A DNA stretch of 64,000 nucleotides, from contig CAITWD010000001.1 in assembly GCA_903896045.1 (NCBI GenBank), positions 1-64,000 on the forward strand, read 5' to 3'. The notes beneath the pieces were generated by a model. The model saw nothing but the letters and a program-made list of their open reading frames with translations. It was not told where the DNA came from and did no database searches. This DNA comes from an uncultured Actinomycetes bacterium (lineage in GTDB: Bacteria; Actinomycetota; Thermoleophilia; Miltoncostaeales; Miltoncostaeaceae). Shown one piece after another: positions 8,017-16,752 of this stretch. Position 1 is the stretch's first letter; every line of letters begins with the position of its first letter. Made by a program: the position numbers and the translations under genes.

Positions 8017-9761
8017 TAGACGTCTCCGAGCACGAGATCGGGGCGCGCGAGGCCGCTGTCGTGAATTGTGCGGTAGAGATCGCTTTGTGCGTAGAGCTCC
8101 TGGTGTTGCCCGCGTGCAGCAATCGCACCGTGATCGATCAGAATGAGCTCATCGGCGAGGCGGATCGTCGAAAGTCGGTGGGCAATGATGATCGTGGTGC
8201 GACCCGCCATGACCGCCCGTAATGCCGCTTGGATATCGCGTTCCGTGCTCGCGTCGACCGACGCTGTTGCCTCGTCAAGAATCAGGATGCGCGGATCGGT
8301 AAGCACTGCACGGGCGATCGCGAGCCGTTGTCGCTGTCCGCCGGAGAGGGTGTAGCCGCGCTCGCCCACAACGGTGTCATAGCCGTTGGGAAGTTCATCG
8401 ATGAATGCCGTCGCGCGCGCGAGTTCTGCGGCGTTGCGTACTTGATCATCACTTGCATCGGGTCGTCCATAGGCGATGTTCTCGCGCACGGTGCTCGAGA
8501 ACAAAAATGGTTCTTGAGACACCACGCCGATCTCGCGTCGCAGATCATTGAGTGCAAGACGACGTACGTCGATGCCATCGATTGAGACGGTTCCCCGAGA
8601 CACCTCGTAATAGCGGGGAATCAGTTCGGTGAGTGTGCTTTTCCCGGCACCGGTCATCCCAATGAGCGCAACTGTCGTGCCTGCAGCAATGGTTACGTCG
8701 ATGCCGTTGAGCACATCGTGTAATCCGTCGTAGCTGAAATGAACTCCCTCGAATGTAATCTCGCCAGGCCCCGGTGTGAATGGTTGCGGGTCATCGGGCT
8801 CTTGGACATCGGGAACCGCATCGAGAATCTCGAAAATGCGTCGCCCGCCCGCCACCGCGCGTTGCCCATTGCCCAGCAGTGCGGCGATCACCTGAAATGG
8901 CCCCATAAGGAGAGCCAGATACAGATAAAACTGGACGAACTGACCCAGAGTGAGGGTGTGGTGGATCACCATCGTGCCGCCGTAGGCGAGGATGACGGCG
9001 AGGCCGAACACCGGAAGCAGCGAGAGCAACGGGGAATAAAACGATTCCAATCGCGCCGCATCCATGTTGCGACGAAATGCGCGTGTGGAGACATCAGAAA
9101 ATTGACTCGTGCGGTACTGCTCGCGACCAAATGCCTTGATCACACGGATGCCGACGACGCTCTCCTCGGCAGCCTGCGCGACCTCACCCGCTTTTTGCTG
9201 CACGTCGATGCGCACGGGGCTGCTCGTGCGTGAATACTTGATGGCCACTGCGAGCAGCGCGGGCCCGACCAAGAGCGACACCGCGGCGAGGGTGGTGTTG
9301 ATCCAGAACAGCACGACGCAGATCACCACCAATTGGAAGGTGTTCATGAACACAAACACCACTCCATATCCGAGGAAAAACCGCACGACCTGGAGATCGT
9401 TGGTTGCGCGCGACATCAGCTGACCGACCGGCATCCGATCGAAGAATGCGAATGAGAGTCGTTGGATATGCCCGAAGACCGCGTCGCGCAGGTCGTACTC
9501 GACACCGAGGCTGATGCGTCCCGCCCAGATGCGCCGACACTGATTCAAGACGAAACGGACGAGGATCAGTCCAAATGTAATCCACAGAAGCGGCGCGAGC
9601 TTGTCATGCTGATGGCCGCGAATGACCTGATCGATCACGAGGCGAGATATGTATGGCAGGCTCAGCGTGCATGCCATTAGCCCGGCGCCAAAAATGGCGG
9701 ACACCGCAACCGCCCCGCGGTATGGGCGCAAATAGGTGAGTAGGCGAAGGAGCGTAGACAA
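8016..9761 (-). CDS. ABC exporter half-transporter (membrane plus ATPase domain), first of pair
   Basis: The 581-residue partner of the downstream gene has the same architecture: six membrane helices (about 15-300), then an ATPase domain with Walker A GMTGAGKST, VSQEPFLFSSTVREN around the Q loop, signature LSGGQRQ, Walker B ILILDEAT and IAHRLST. The start used is a TTG at 9761-9759; no ATG or GTG lies near, and the N-terminus aligns with other exporters from there. It is transcribed away from ftcD, from which it is separated by only 12 bases. The likely role is a heterodimeric efflux pump. The two subunits are clearly distinct paralogues. Confidence 0.92.
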   Translation of the reverse strand: MSTLLRLLTYLRPYRGAVAVSAIFGAGLMACTLSLPYISRLVIDQVIRGHQHDKLAPLLWITFGLILVRFVLNQCRRIWAGRISLGVEYDLRDAVFGHIQRLSFAFFDRMPVGQLMSRATNDLQVVRFFLGYGVVFVFMNTFQLVVICVVLFWINTTLAAVSLLVGPALLAVAIKYSRTSSPVRIDVQQKAGEVAQAAEESVVGIRVIKAFGREQYRTSQFSDVSTRAFRRNMDAARLESFYSPLLSLLPVFGLAVILAYGGTMVIHHTLTLGQFVQFYLYLALLMGPFQVIAALLGNGQRAVAGGRRIFEILDAVPDVQEPDDPQPFTPGPGEITFEGVHFSYDGLHDVLNGIDVTIAAGTTVALIGMTGAGKSTLTELIPRYYEVSRGTVSIDGIDVRRLALNDLRREIGVVSQEPFLFSSTVRENIAYGRPDASDDQVRNAAELARATAFIDELPNGYDTVVGERGYTLSGGQRQRLAIARAVLTDPRILILDEATASVDASTERDIQAALRAVMAGRTTIIIAHRLSTIRLADELILIDHGAIAARGQHQELYAQSDLYRTIHDSGLARPDLVLGDV

Positions 9762-9773
9762 GGTGGTTTACCG

Positions 9774-10769
9774 GTGAACCATATCGAGGCGGACACATTC
9801 GCTCAAGCGCGTTCGGTCGACGCAGGGTCGGATGAGACGACGGGTCAGCGCATGTTGAGTGTGCCGAATGTCTCGGAGGGGCGCCGCGGCGATCTTGTGG
9901 GCATTCTGGCCGATTCGTGCCGGGGCGAGGACGTCGATGTGATCGATGTGCATACCGATCCCGATCATAATCGCAGCGTCCTGACCATTGTGGCGCGACC
10001 GGCGCCACTTGCCTCCGCATTGCGATCACTCGCGCGGCGTTGTGTCGAGACGATTGATGTACGCCGGCATGAGGGTGTGCATCCATGCACGGGTGCATTG
10101 GATGTGGTGCCGATCGTGGTGTTCGACGACGCGGACATGCCGATCGCAACACAGATTGCCGAGGATGTCGCGGGGTATATCGGCGAGTACCTCGAGGTGC
10201 CGGTGTTTTTGTACGGCCTTCTTGCGCGCAGTGAGCAGTTACGTCGACCACATGGGCTGCGATCGATTGGGTTCGATCAGATTGCCAGTGATATGCGAGA
10301 CGGGACCCTTGTTCCCACATATGGGCCGGCGCGTATGCATCCCACAGCGGGATGTGTCTTGGTGGGAGTACGGCCACCGCTTGTGGCGTGGAATGTCTGG
10401 CTCCCTGATGCGACGCGGATGGAGGCGCGCGCCCTCGCGGATCGCGTGCGGGAATCCGGTGGAGGATTGCCCGGGGTGCGTGCGATGGGGCTGTATCTTT
10501 CCGAGGCAGGAATGATGCAGTTATCAATGAACCTGGAAGACACGTGGGAGACCCCCGTCGGTGTTGTCATGCGCGTTGTGCGTCGAGAAGCTGAACGCCT
10601 CGGCATTGCGCTTGGTGACAGCGAGCTTGTCGGGATGATTCCGCGCCATGCGCTTGGTGCAGAATCACCCGAATCACTCGGCCTTGTGGGGTTTTCGCAC
10701 GACCGAATACTTGAACACCGCTGCCCCGACCTTCATCGGGATTACACACAAGGAGCCTTCGATCGCTAA
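9774..10769 (+). CDS. ftcD: Glutamate formimidoyltransferase-like protein
   Basis: The product is a 331-residue single-function version of FtcD, which moves a formimino (or formyl) group between glutamate and tetrahydrofolate. Family features are VPNVSEGRR at about 30-38, DPDHNRSVLTI, HEGVHPCTGALDVVPIV, PTYGPARMHPTAGCV and LSMNLEDTWETP. No histidine-degradation genes lie nearby, so a role in clearing 5-formyl-THF or in folate C1 balance is as likely as histidine use. Two starts are possible: the GTG at 9774, with AAGGTGG 8 bases upstream, and the ATG at 9852, where the conserved part begins. I chose the GTG for its ribosome site. The cyclodeaminase domain is absent. Confidence 0.82.
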   Translation: MNHIEADTFAQARSVDAGSDETTGQRMLSVPNVSEGRRGDLVGILADSCRGEDVDVIDVHTDPDHNRSVLTIVARPAPLASALRSLARRCVETIDVRRHEGVHPCTGALDVVPIVVFDDADMPIATQIAEDVAGYIGEYLEVPVFLYGLLARSEQLRRPHGLRSIGFDQIASDMRDGTLVPTYGPARMHPTAGCVLVGVRPPLVAWNVWLPDATRMEARALADRVRESGGGLPGVRAMGLYLSEAGMMQLSMNLEDTWETPVGVVMRVVRREAERLGIALGDSELVGMIPRHALGAESPESLGLVGFSHDRILEHRCPDLHRDYTQGAFDR

Positions 10770-11097
10770 GCGACGCAAGCCCCGGCCAACAGGCCCCCCG
10801 CCCGCAAAGAGCCCCAAGGCGACGCGTGCTGACACACCCGATACGCGTGCCAAGGCGGCGCGGAAATCCGGCGAGCCACTCGCTCCATCGCTGCGGTCAG
10901 TCGTCAAGCGGGCCGGATTTATCGTCGGCGCATACGTATTAGTGCTGGTGTTTTTGTTGCATGTCACCCCATTGCTCGCCATTTCCATGGGTGTCCTTGG
11001 CCTTGCCATCATGATCCCAATGGGCCTGTTGTTGGATCGGTGGAGGTATCGCTCGGCGATGCGCAAGTGGACCGAGGGGCGGGCTGGCGCACGGTGA
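10762..11097 (+). CDS. Small basic protein with two membrane helices; possible ATC start
   Basis: The product is about 111 residues. It has a lysine/proline-rich cytoplasmic tail beginning IAKRRKPRP, then helices GFIVGAYVLVLVFLLHV and AISMGVLGLAIMIPMGLLLD and a basic C-terminus. No ATG, GTG or TTG lies near the start. AAGGAG at 10750-10755 sits 6 bases before an ATC codon at 10762, which overlaps the end of ftcD. The only other in-frame start (ATG 10648) would overlap ftcD by 120 bases. An ATC start, rare but known in bacteria, is therefore the best fit. The stop forms a GTGA overlap with hisS. The function is unknown. Confidence 0.6.
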   Translation: MAKRRKPRPTGPPPAKSPKATRADTPDTRAKAARKSGEPLAPSLRSVVKRAGFIVGAYVLVLVFLLHVTPLLAISMGVLGLAIMIPMGLLLDRWRYRSAMRKWTEGRAGAR

Positions 11098-12347
11098 GCG
11101 AGGGTCGTATCGATGCCCCGCGCGGTACTCGCGATGTCTTGCCCGATGAACACCGGGTACGTCGCCATATCCTGAACGTGGCCGCTGGGCTATTCGACGC
11201 GTATGGTTTTGGGCAGATCAGCACGCCGACCTTTGAGCACACCGAGGTCTTTTCGCGAGGCGTCGGCGCGAGTACCGACATCGTGCGTAAAGAGATGTAC
11301 ACCTTCGAGGATCGCGGCCACCGGTCGATCACATTGCGTCCCGAAGGGACTGCGGGGGTCGTGCGCGCCTTTGTCGAGCACGGGATGCACAAACTGCCCC
11401 TGCCCGTAAAGCTCTGGTACACGGGCCCGATGTTTCGCTACGAGGCCCCCCAATCCGGCCGCTTTCGCGAGCACACACAAATTGGCGCCGAGGCAATCGG
11501 CACCAATGATCCGCTGCTTGATGCCGAAGTGATCGCGCTCGCCTCCTCCTTGTATTCGGCGCTCGGTGTCCCGTCGGTCCGGCTGCGTGTGGGGAGTCTC
11601 GGTGACGACGCAACGCGCCGTCCGTATCGTGAGGCGCTCGTGGACTATCTCTCACCGCATCGCAGTGATCTTCCCGAGGATGCGCGTGATCGCATGGTGG
11701 ACAATCCCATGCGACTCTTTGACTCCAAAGATCCACGGGTGATTGCCGTGATGCACGAGGCGCCCCGGCTCATTGATCATCTCTCGGATGCCGCAGCAGA
11801 ACATTTTGCAACCGTCTGCGCCGCGCTTGATGCCATCGGGATTGCCTATGAGCGCGATCCAGATCTTGTGCGCGGTCTCGATTACTACACCCATACGGTG
11901 TTCGAATTCACCTGCGATCGCCTTGGTGCCCAAAGCGGTATCGGTGGGGGCGGGCGCTATGACGGCCTCGTCGCCCAGCTCGGTGGTCCTGAATTGTCCG
12001 GTATTGGTTTTGGGTCCGGCATCGAGCGGATTGTGCTTGCGCTGGCATCGGGAGATGCGGCGCTGCCTGAGCAATCAATTGACATTTATTTTGCGGCAGT
12101 CGATGAGCAGTCGCGCAACGAAGTGTTTGCGATCATGACGCGCCTGCGCGCCAAAGGGGTCTCATGCGAGACCGATCGTGCGGGACGGAGCCTGAAAGGC
12201 ATGATGCGCCAAGCGGCAACGCTCGGTGCGCGCCGGACCGTGATCCTTGGACCGCGTGAACGCGAGCAAGGGATTGCAATCATCAGAAGTATGCTCACGG
12301 GCGACCAAATTGAGGTCGGTCTATCCGATTTGGAGGGGTCGTTGTGA
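11094..12347 (+). CDS. hisS: Histidyl-tRNA synthetase
   Basis: This is a class II aminoacyl-tRNA synthetase of 417 residues that charges tRNA-His. It begins VSEGRIDAPRGTRDVLPDE, the usual N-terminus. Motif 2 is FRYEAPQSGRFREHTQ, the histidine-binding segment is LVRGLDYYTHTVFEF, and motif 3 is GIGFGSGIERIVLAL. A C-terminal anticodon-binding domain follows, with SLKGMMRQAATLGARRTVILG. The GTG start forms a GTGA overlap with the gene before it and the stop forms another GTGA with aspS, so the three are coupled. The longer frame from 11040 was discarded because the conserved N-terminus starts at the GTG. Confidence 0.96.
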   Translation: MSEGRIDAPRGTRDVLPDEHRVRRHILNVAAGLFDAYGFGQISTPTFEHTEVFSRGVGASTDIVRKEMYTFEDRGHRSITLRPEGTAGVVRAFVEHGMHKLPLPVKLWYTGPMFRYEAPQSGRFREHTQIGAEAIGTNDPLLDAEVIALASSLYSALGVPSVRLRVGSLGDDATRRPYREALVDYLSPHRSDLPEDARDRMVDNPMRLFDSKDPRVIAVMHEAPRLIDHLSDAAAEHFATVCAALDAIGIAYERDPDLVRGLDYYTHTVFEFTCDRLGAQSGIGGGGRYDGLVAQLGGPELSGIGFGSGIERIVLALASGDAALPEQSIDIYFAAVDEQSRNEVFAIMTRLRAKGVSCETDRAGRSLKGMMRQAATLGARRTVILGPREREQGIAIIRSMLTGDQIEVGLSDLEGSL

Positions 12348-14134
12348 TTGGTGCACAGCAATATCGAACCCACAGTTGTGTGGGTGCGGCCGAGGCCGTG
12401 GGGCAGACCGTCCGGATTGCCGGTTGGGTCCATCGTCGCCGCGATCATGGTGGCGTCCTGTTTATTGACGTGCGTGATCGCAGTGGGGTGTTGCAGCTAG
12501 TCATTCACCCAGAATCGGCAGCGTTGCTCGCGGATGCACAACGCCTTTCTCCTGAGGATGTCATTACCGCTGAGGGCACATTGGTGCCGCGTGATCCTGC
12601 GACCGTGAATGAACGAATCCCCACCGGTGCGGTGGAGTTGCGGGTCGCCGAATTGACGGTCCTTGCCGAAGCAGCGCCGTTGCCGTTCTCTGTGGAGGAT
12701 GAGCACACCCAAGCCGGGGAAGAGTTGCGCCTGACCTATCGGTACCTCGATATTCGTCGTACCACACGACTGCGCGCACTCGAGTTGCGCGGCAGAGTCG
12801 TCAAGGCGATCCGTGGAATCCTCGAAGCAGAAGATTTTCTCGAGGTGGAAACCCCGATGCTCACGCGATCAACCCCAGAGGGTGCGCGTGACTTTCTGGT
12901 GCCGTCGCGTCTGCAGCAGGGGGCCTTCTACGCCCTTCCCCAAAGCCCGCAATTGTTTAAGCAACTGTTGATGGTGGGTGGCATCGAGCGCTACTACCAA
13001 GTCGTTCGCTGTTTCCGCGATGAGGATCTTCGCGCAGACCGCCAACCCGAATTCACCCAAGTCGATATTGAAGCCTCGTTTGTCACCCCTGAAGACATTC
13101 AGCAACTGATCGAGGACATCCTTGTGGCCGCATGGGCACAGGCCGATATCGCCTTGCCGACTCCGTTCCCGCGGATGACCTATGCCGAGGCAATGCGTCG
13201 GTACGGCAGCGACCGACCCGATGTGCGCTTTGACTGCGAGATCGTCGATTGGAGCGACGCGGCCGCTGCCTCCGGTCTTGGGGTCTTCGGCAACGTTGTT
13301 GCTGCCGGCGGCGTCGTGCGCGCCGTGGTGTTCCCGGGAGCTGGCGCAGCGCTGTCGCGCAAGGACCTCGATGGTTTGGTGCAGGAGGCCCAGGAGCTTG
13401 GTGCCAAAGGGTTGGTCTGGGCGGTTCCCGGATCAGACGATGCGCTGCGCGCCTCGGTGAAGTCTGAGTTTTTGGGCGGCCTCGTCGATCACCTTGGCGC
13501 CAATGAGGGTGATCTCATTGCCCTTGTCGCGGATACCGAGCACGCGACCCAACGTGTCCTTGGTGCGGTGCGTACGCGCTGGGCAGAGCGTTTTGGCCTG
13601 ATTCCGGAAGGGACCTGGGCGCCCTTGTGGGTCGTCGATTTCCCACTCGTCGAATTCAATGAGAATGAGAATCGCTGGGATGCGCTCCATCATCCGTTTA
13701 CTGCACCTCGACCCGAGGATCTCGGGATTCTCGACAGCGATCCCGGCGCGGTGATTGCCCAAGCCTATGACGTTGTAATGAATGGTCTTGAGTTGGGTGG
13801 GGGCAGCATCCGTATTCACCGGATGGATATTCAAAAGCGGGTTTTCGGGATCATCGGGCTCGACGCGGAGCAAGCACAGGAGCGGTTCGGGTTTCTGCTG
13901 CGCGCGCTGGAGCTGGGAGCACCGCCTCATGGCGGGGTCGCGCTCGGCTTAGATCGCCTCGTGATGCAACTGGCCGGAGAGCGGTCGATTCGCGATGTGA
14001 TCGCTTTTCCAAAAACCGCGACGGGAAGTGATCCGTTGACCGGAGCACCTGCCGCGGTCGATGCCCCACAGCTCGCCGAGCTCGGCATTCGTTCCCTCGT
14101 GCCAGCTTCAGATGCCGCTCGCGACGGGAACTAA
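12344..14134 (+). CDS. aspS: Aspartyl-tRNA synthetase (bacterial type, probably non-discriminating)
   Basis: The 596-residue product has an N-terminal OB-fold anticodon domain (GWVHRRRDHGGVLFIDVRDRSG), a class II core with FRDEDLRADRQPEFTQ (motif 2), the bacterial GAD insertion domain (about 290-415) and a motif 3 region GGVALGLDRLVMQLAG. The OB loop reads RRRDHGGV, with His where strict AspRS such as E. coli has Leu. In Pseudomonas that His goes with a relaxed enzyme that also makes Asp-tRNA-Asn for GatCAB. The second reported determinant region reads RDPATVN, which is not decisive. It is coupled to hisS by GTGA. Confidence 0.95.
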   Translation: MIGAQQYRTHSCVGAAEAVGQTVRIAGWVHRRRDHGGVLFIDVRDRSGVLQLVIHPESAALLADAQRLSPEDVITAEGTLVPRDPATVNERIPTGAVELRVAELTVLAEAAPLPFSVEDEHTQAGEELRLTYRYLDIRRTTRLRALELRGRVVKAIRGILEAEDFLEVETPMLTRSTPEGARDFLVPSRLQQGAFYALPQSPQLFKQLLMVGGIERYYQVVRCFRDEDLRADRQPEFTQVDIEASFVTPEDIQQLIEDILVAAWAQADIALPTPFPRMTYAEAMRRYGSDRPDVRFDCEIVDWSDAAAASGLGVFGNVVAAGGVVRAVVFPGAGAALSRKDLDGLVQEAQELGAKGLVWAVPGSDDALRASVKSEFLGGLVDHLGANEGDLIALVADTEHATQRVLGAVRTRWAERFGLIPEGTWAPLWVVDFPLVEFNENENRWDALHHPFTAPRPEDLGILDSDPGAVIAQAYDVVMNGLELGGGSIRIHRMDIQKRVFGIIGLDAEQAQERFGFLLRALELGAPPHGGVALGLDRLVMQLAGERSIRDVIAFPKTATGSDPLTGAPAAVDAPQLAELGIRSLVPASDAARDGN

Positions 14135-14471
14135 ACGATTGACAACCGCGCGCAGCCAGCAGGCCCTGTCGAGTGCGCGCGGTGCGATTTGTTCCTCGGA
14201 GAGAAAGTCACTACTCTCGGTATGCCCGACCGTGTACGCCACTGGCGCGAGGCCTGAGCCAACACGTATACAACGGGATGTGATGTCAGGTTGCCGCACT
14301 GTGTGCCGTAGCCGCACGCGTCCCACCTGCTTCGGCAGGTTCAGCACTCGTTCCGGAACGGCACGGTGGGGCACCTTTTTGATCCCGCGTGGGGTACAGC
14401 ACGAATTCGTGGAATGCGGGGCTCGAAGGGTGCCTTCGGGAACCGTCCCCCTGACCGGCTAACCTTTCGGC
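14135..14471. other. 337-base intergenic region with several hairpins, before mnmA
   Basis: No convincing protein frame crosses this stretch. It holds several self-complementary elements on the plus strand: GAGAG with CTCTC near 14199-14219, a perfect ACCTGC-TTCG-GCAGGT hairpin near 14329-14344, a palindrome CGTTCCGGAACG near 14351-14362, and CACGAATTCGTG near 14400-14411. It could carry a small structured RNA or the end of the hisS-aspS transcript. I compared it by eye with T-box, SRP, tmRNA and RNase P signatures and saw no match. Confidence 0.35.
14460..14471 (+). promoter_or_regulatory. Putative -10 box for a leaderless mnmA transcript
   Basis: TAACCT at 14460-14465 lies 6 bases before the GTG at 14472. 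No Shine-Dalgarno precedes the GTG. The spacing would place the transcript start at the start codon, as seen at several other genes here. No good -35 box is seen. Confidence 0.4.
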
Positions 14472-15956
14472 GTGAGCGCGTATACCGAAAACGTCATCCG
14501 CCATATGGCTGCACCCGTTGGGGCGGGCCCTCTTGAGGGCGCAAATGCCGTCGGGGAGTCTGGCGCTGTGGGGTGTGGGGATGTCGTGCGTATGCAAATG
14601 CGCATCGACGATGATCGGATCTGCGCGATCCGCTTTCTGGCGTACGGGTGTCCCGCCGCGCTTGCCGCAGCGAGTGCGGTCTGTGAACTGCTTGAGGGCG
14701 CGAGCCTTGCCGATGCAATGCGCCTGTCGATTGGCGATGTTGATGCAGCACTCGGCGGCGTCGGTGATGACCGGATTCATGGCCCCGAGATTGTGGTGGA
14801 CGCACTCGCTCGGGGGCTTGAGCAGTGGTGCACCGCGCAACTCGGGAATCCTGGGCCGGGGCGACAGCACAGACGTGTTGCCGTCGCCATGAGCGGTGGA
14901 GTGGACTCTGCCGTTGCCGCGATGATGTTGGTCCAAGAGGGCTGGGATGTTGTCGGGGTGACCATGCGCTTGTGGCACGACCCTGGCGCGGTGGCCGCAG
15001 AACGCTCATGTTGTTCACCCGAAACGGTGCGGCTCGCGCGCGCGAGTGCCCATGTGCTCGGCATACCCCACATCACCATTGATGCATCAGATCCCTTTCG
15101 CAATGGCGTGGTCGAGGAATTCATGGCGGGCTACAAGGCCGGACTCACCCCGAATCCCTGCGTGGTCTGTAACGGCAGCGTGCGCTTTCGCCTGTTGGCG
15201 GATGCGGCGGAGCTCCTTGGCGCCCAATGGCTAGCGACGGGCCACTATGCGCGTGTGGTGTCTGGCGCTGAGGGTCAACCAGTGTTGGCCGCCGCCGCCG
15301 ATACATCAAAGGATCAGAGCTACATGCTCAGCATGTTGCGCCGGGATATGCTTGACCGTTTGATTTTCCCCCTTGGAGAACTTGAGAAGTCCGAGGTGCG
15401 CACCCGTGCGCACACCGCCGAATTGCCGGCGGCAGACGCAATTGAGAGCCAGGAGATTTGTTTCGTTGGCGCCGATGGCTACGGACCGTTTCTTGAGCGT
15501 AATGCAGGGCTTTCTCCAACGGCAGGTCCGATCATGGATGTTGATGGGAACACTGTCGGTGAGCATTCGGGGTATTGGCGATTTACTGTCGGACAGCGCA
15601 AGGGTATTGGCGTCTCTGCAGCAGAGGCGCTGTATGTGATTGGCACAGATGCCCAGACAAATGCGGTCACTGTGGGGCCAAAAGATGCGCTCGCCGCATG
15701 GGGCTTGGAGTTGCGCCCGGCGGTCGCCCATGATGCGATTGATCTGACCGTTCCGTTTGAGGTACGAGTGCGATACCGGGGGACGCCACTCGCCGGACGC
15801 GCCGTGGTTCCGATCGATGACACCGGCGTGATTATCGACCTTGCGGAGCCTGCGATGGGGGTGGCCGCAGGGCAGACCGCGACCGTCTACCAGCAGGGAC
15901 GTCTGATCCTAGCCGGTACGATCGTCTCGTCACGTTCGTCAAGCCGGAGCGACTAG
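14472..15956 (+). CDS. mnmA: Fusion of an IscU/NifU-like scaffold domain with tRNA 2-thiouridylase MnmA
   Basis: Residues 1-125 match the IscU fold: CGD with Cys35 and Asp37, YGC with Cys60, and DRIHGPEIVVDALARGL, where IscU has the third ligand in an HCS motif. Here that position is Gly104, so one of the three cluster cysteines is missing. Residues 134-494 are MnmA, which makes 2-thiouridine at U34 of Lys, Glu and Gln tRNAs. It has PP-loop SGGVDS (141-146), TPNPCVVCN with Cys230 and Cys233, GHYAR, and the persulfide cysteine 330 in SQEICFV. The CxxC in place of E. coli DxxC fits an iron-sulfur-dependent enzyme. The fusion suggests that cluster or sulfur delivery happens in cis. No cysteine desulfurase lies nearby. 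Confidence 0.88.
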   Translation: MSAYTENVIRHMAAPVGAGPLEGANAVGESGAVGCGDVVRMQMRIDDDRICAIRFLAYGCPAALAAASAVCELLEGASLADAMRLSIGDVDAALGGVGDDRIHGPEIVVDALARGLEQWCTAQLGNPGPGRQHRRVAVAMSGGVDSAVAAMMLVQEGWDVVGVTMRLWHDPGAVAAERSCCSPETVRLARASAHVLGIPHITIDASDPFRNGVVEEFMAGYKAGLTPNPCVVCNGSVRFRLLADAAELLGAQWLATGHYARVVSGAEGQPVLAAAADTSKDQSYMLSMLRRDMLDRLIFPLGELEKSEVRTRAHTAELPAADAIESQEICFVGADGYGPFLERNAGLSPTAGPIMDVDGNTVGEHSGYWRFTVGQRKGIGVSAAEALYVIGTDAQTNAVTVGPKDALAAWGLELRPAVAHDAIDLTVPFEVRVRYRGTPLAGRAVVPIDDTGVIIDLAEPAMGVAAGQTATVYQQGRLILAGTIVSSRSSSRSD

Positions 15957-15959
15957 ACG

Positions 15960-16463
15960 GTGTTGTTCTCCCACATGCATTGGTCAGACGTCCTCAAAGC
16001 GGCGTTGTCATTGTTTTTGATCCTGACCGGATTTGGTTTGGCCTACCTGTTTTTGCGCATGGCGGGCGTTTTTACACGACTCGGGAGTTCAGTCACCCGC
16101 GTGACCGATGAAATTGTCCCGATTCTCACACGGGCGCAGACGACGATGGACGGCGTGAACCGAGAAATTGACCGGGTCGACGAGATCATGGTCACTGCGG
16201 TGAATGGCGCCAAGGGTGCTGAGCGCGCATTGCAGACGGTCTCGAGTGCGGCGACGGCGCCCGTGCGGATCCTGTCTGGGGTGGCCGCTGGTGTGAAAGA
16301 GGGCTTTGCGACATTTGTCGCCCGCCGTTCCGCAGAGGCCAAAAATGGTCCGGCCAGTGGTGGCAGCGGTTCCGACGAGGCCAAAAAGGCCGCAAATGAG
16401 GCTGCGGCAACCACAACCGAATCGGCGACACAAAGCAGCGCATCCACGGAGACTGCCTCGTGA
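15960..16463 (+). CDS. DUF948-like membrane protein with coiled coil
   Basis: The 167-residue product starts at GTG 15960, with GGAG 10 bases upstream; ATG 15975 is an alternative. One N-terminal membrane helix (about 11-35) is followed by a helical segment with heptad-like spacing (VTRVTDEIVPILTRAQTTMDGVNREIDRVDEI) and a low-complexity Ala/Ser/Thr/Glu tail. This is the pattern of DUF948 proteins, which sit just upstream of alaS in many actinobacteria. Their function is not established; a link with envelope or cell-shape functions has been suggested from context only. Confidence 0.75.
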   Translation: MLFSHMHWSDVLKAALSLFLILTGFGLAYLFLRMAGVFTRLGSSVTRVTDEIVPILTRAQTTMDGVNREIDRVDEIMVTAVNGAKGAERALQTVSSAATAPVRILSGVAAGVKEGFATFVARRSAEAKNGPASGGSGSDEAKKAANEAAATTTESATQSSASTETAS

Positions 16464-16687
16464 AGATGCGCACGCTTGCGCTTCTGGGCGGGCTTGGCTG
16501 GGCATATTCCAAGGGACCGCGTGATCCTCAGGAGTGGCCCGGTTTCCTTGCCGAGCAATATGCGGTCGTACGTGGTCAGATCGATGAATCAATTGCCGCC
16601 GGCAAGCGCGCGAGTGTGCGACGTGGGCACCAAATTGACCGGGAGATCGGCGAGGTCTTATCGCGGACAGTCAATCGCCAGCAGTGA
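16460..16687 (+). CDS. Conserved small protein between the DUF948-like gene and alaS
   Basis: The 75-residue product begins with a short hydrophobic stretch (TLALLGGLGWAYSKG) and then a charged helical region. Its GTG overlaps the stop of the DUF948-like gene as GTGA, so the two are made together. Actinobacterial genomes often carry a second small gene at this place, upstream of alaS. I do not recognise a domain with confidence. The hydrophobic part is too short for a firm membrane-helix call, and the protein may be a peripheral partner of its neighbour. Confidence 0.6.
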   Translation: MKMRTLALLGGLGWAYSKGPRDPQEWPGFLAEQYAVVRGQIDESIAAGKRASVRRGHQIDREIGEVLSRTVNRQQ

Positions 16688-16752
16688 GACCGCTGCGGTC
16701 GGCCCGCGGCGACGACGGAAGAGGTATCCGTGCTGGTACGATCGGCGGTCGT

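Noticed and set aside
8016-9761. One degenerate ATP site in the ABC pair
   Set aside because: Walker A, Walker B Glu, signature and switch His are canonical in both subunits.
14061-14462. Plus-strand frame of 133 codons spanning the aspS end and the gap
   Set aside because: It overlaps aspS in another frame and has no domain, and its composition looks like translated hairpins.
14135-14471. T-box, SRP RNA, RNase P RNA or tmRNA in the aspS-mnmA gap
   Set aside because: The conserved cores (T-box sequence, SRP tetraloop helix, RNase P GAGGAAAGTC, tmRNA ends) were looked for on both strands and not found.
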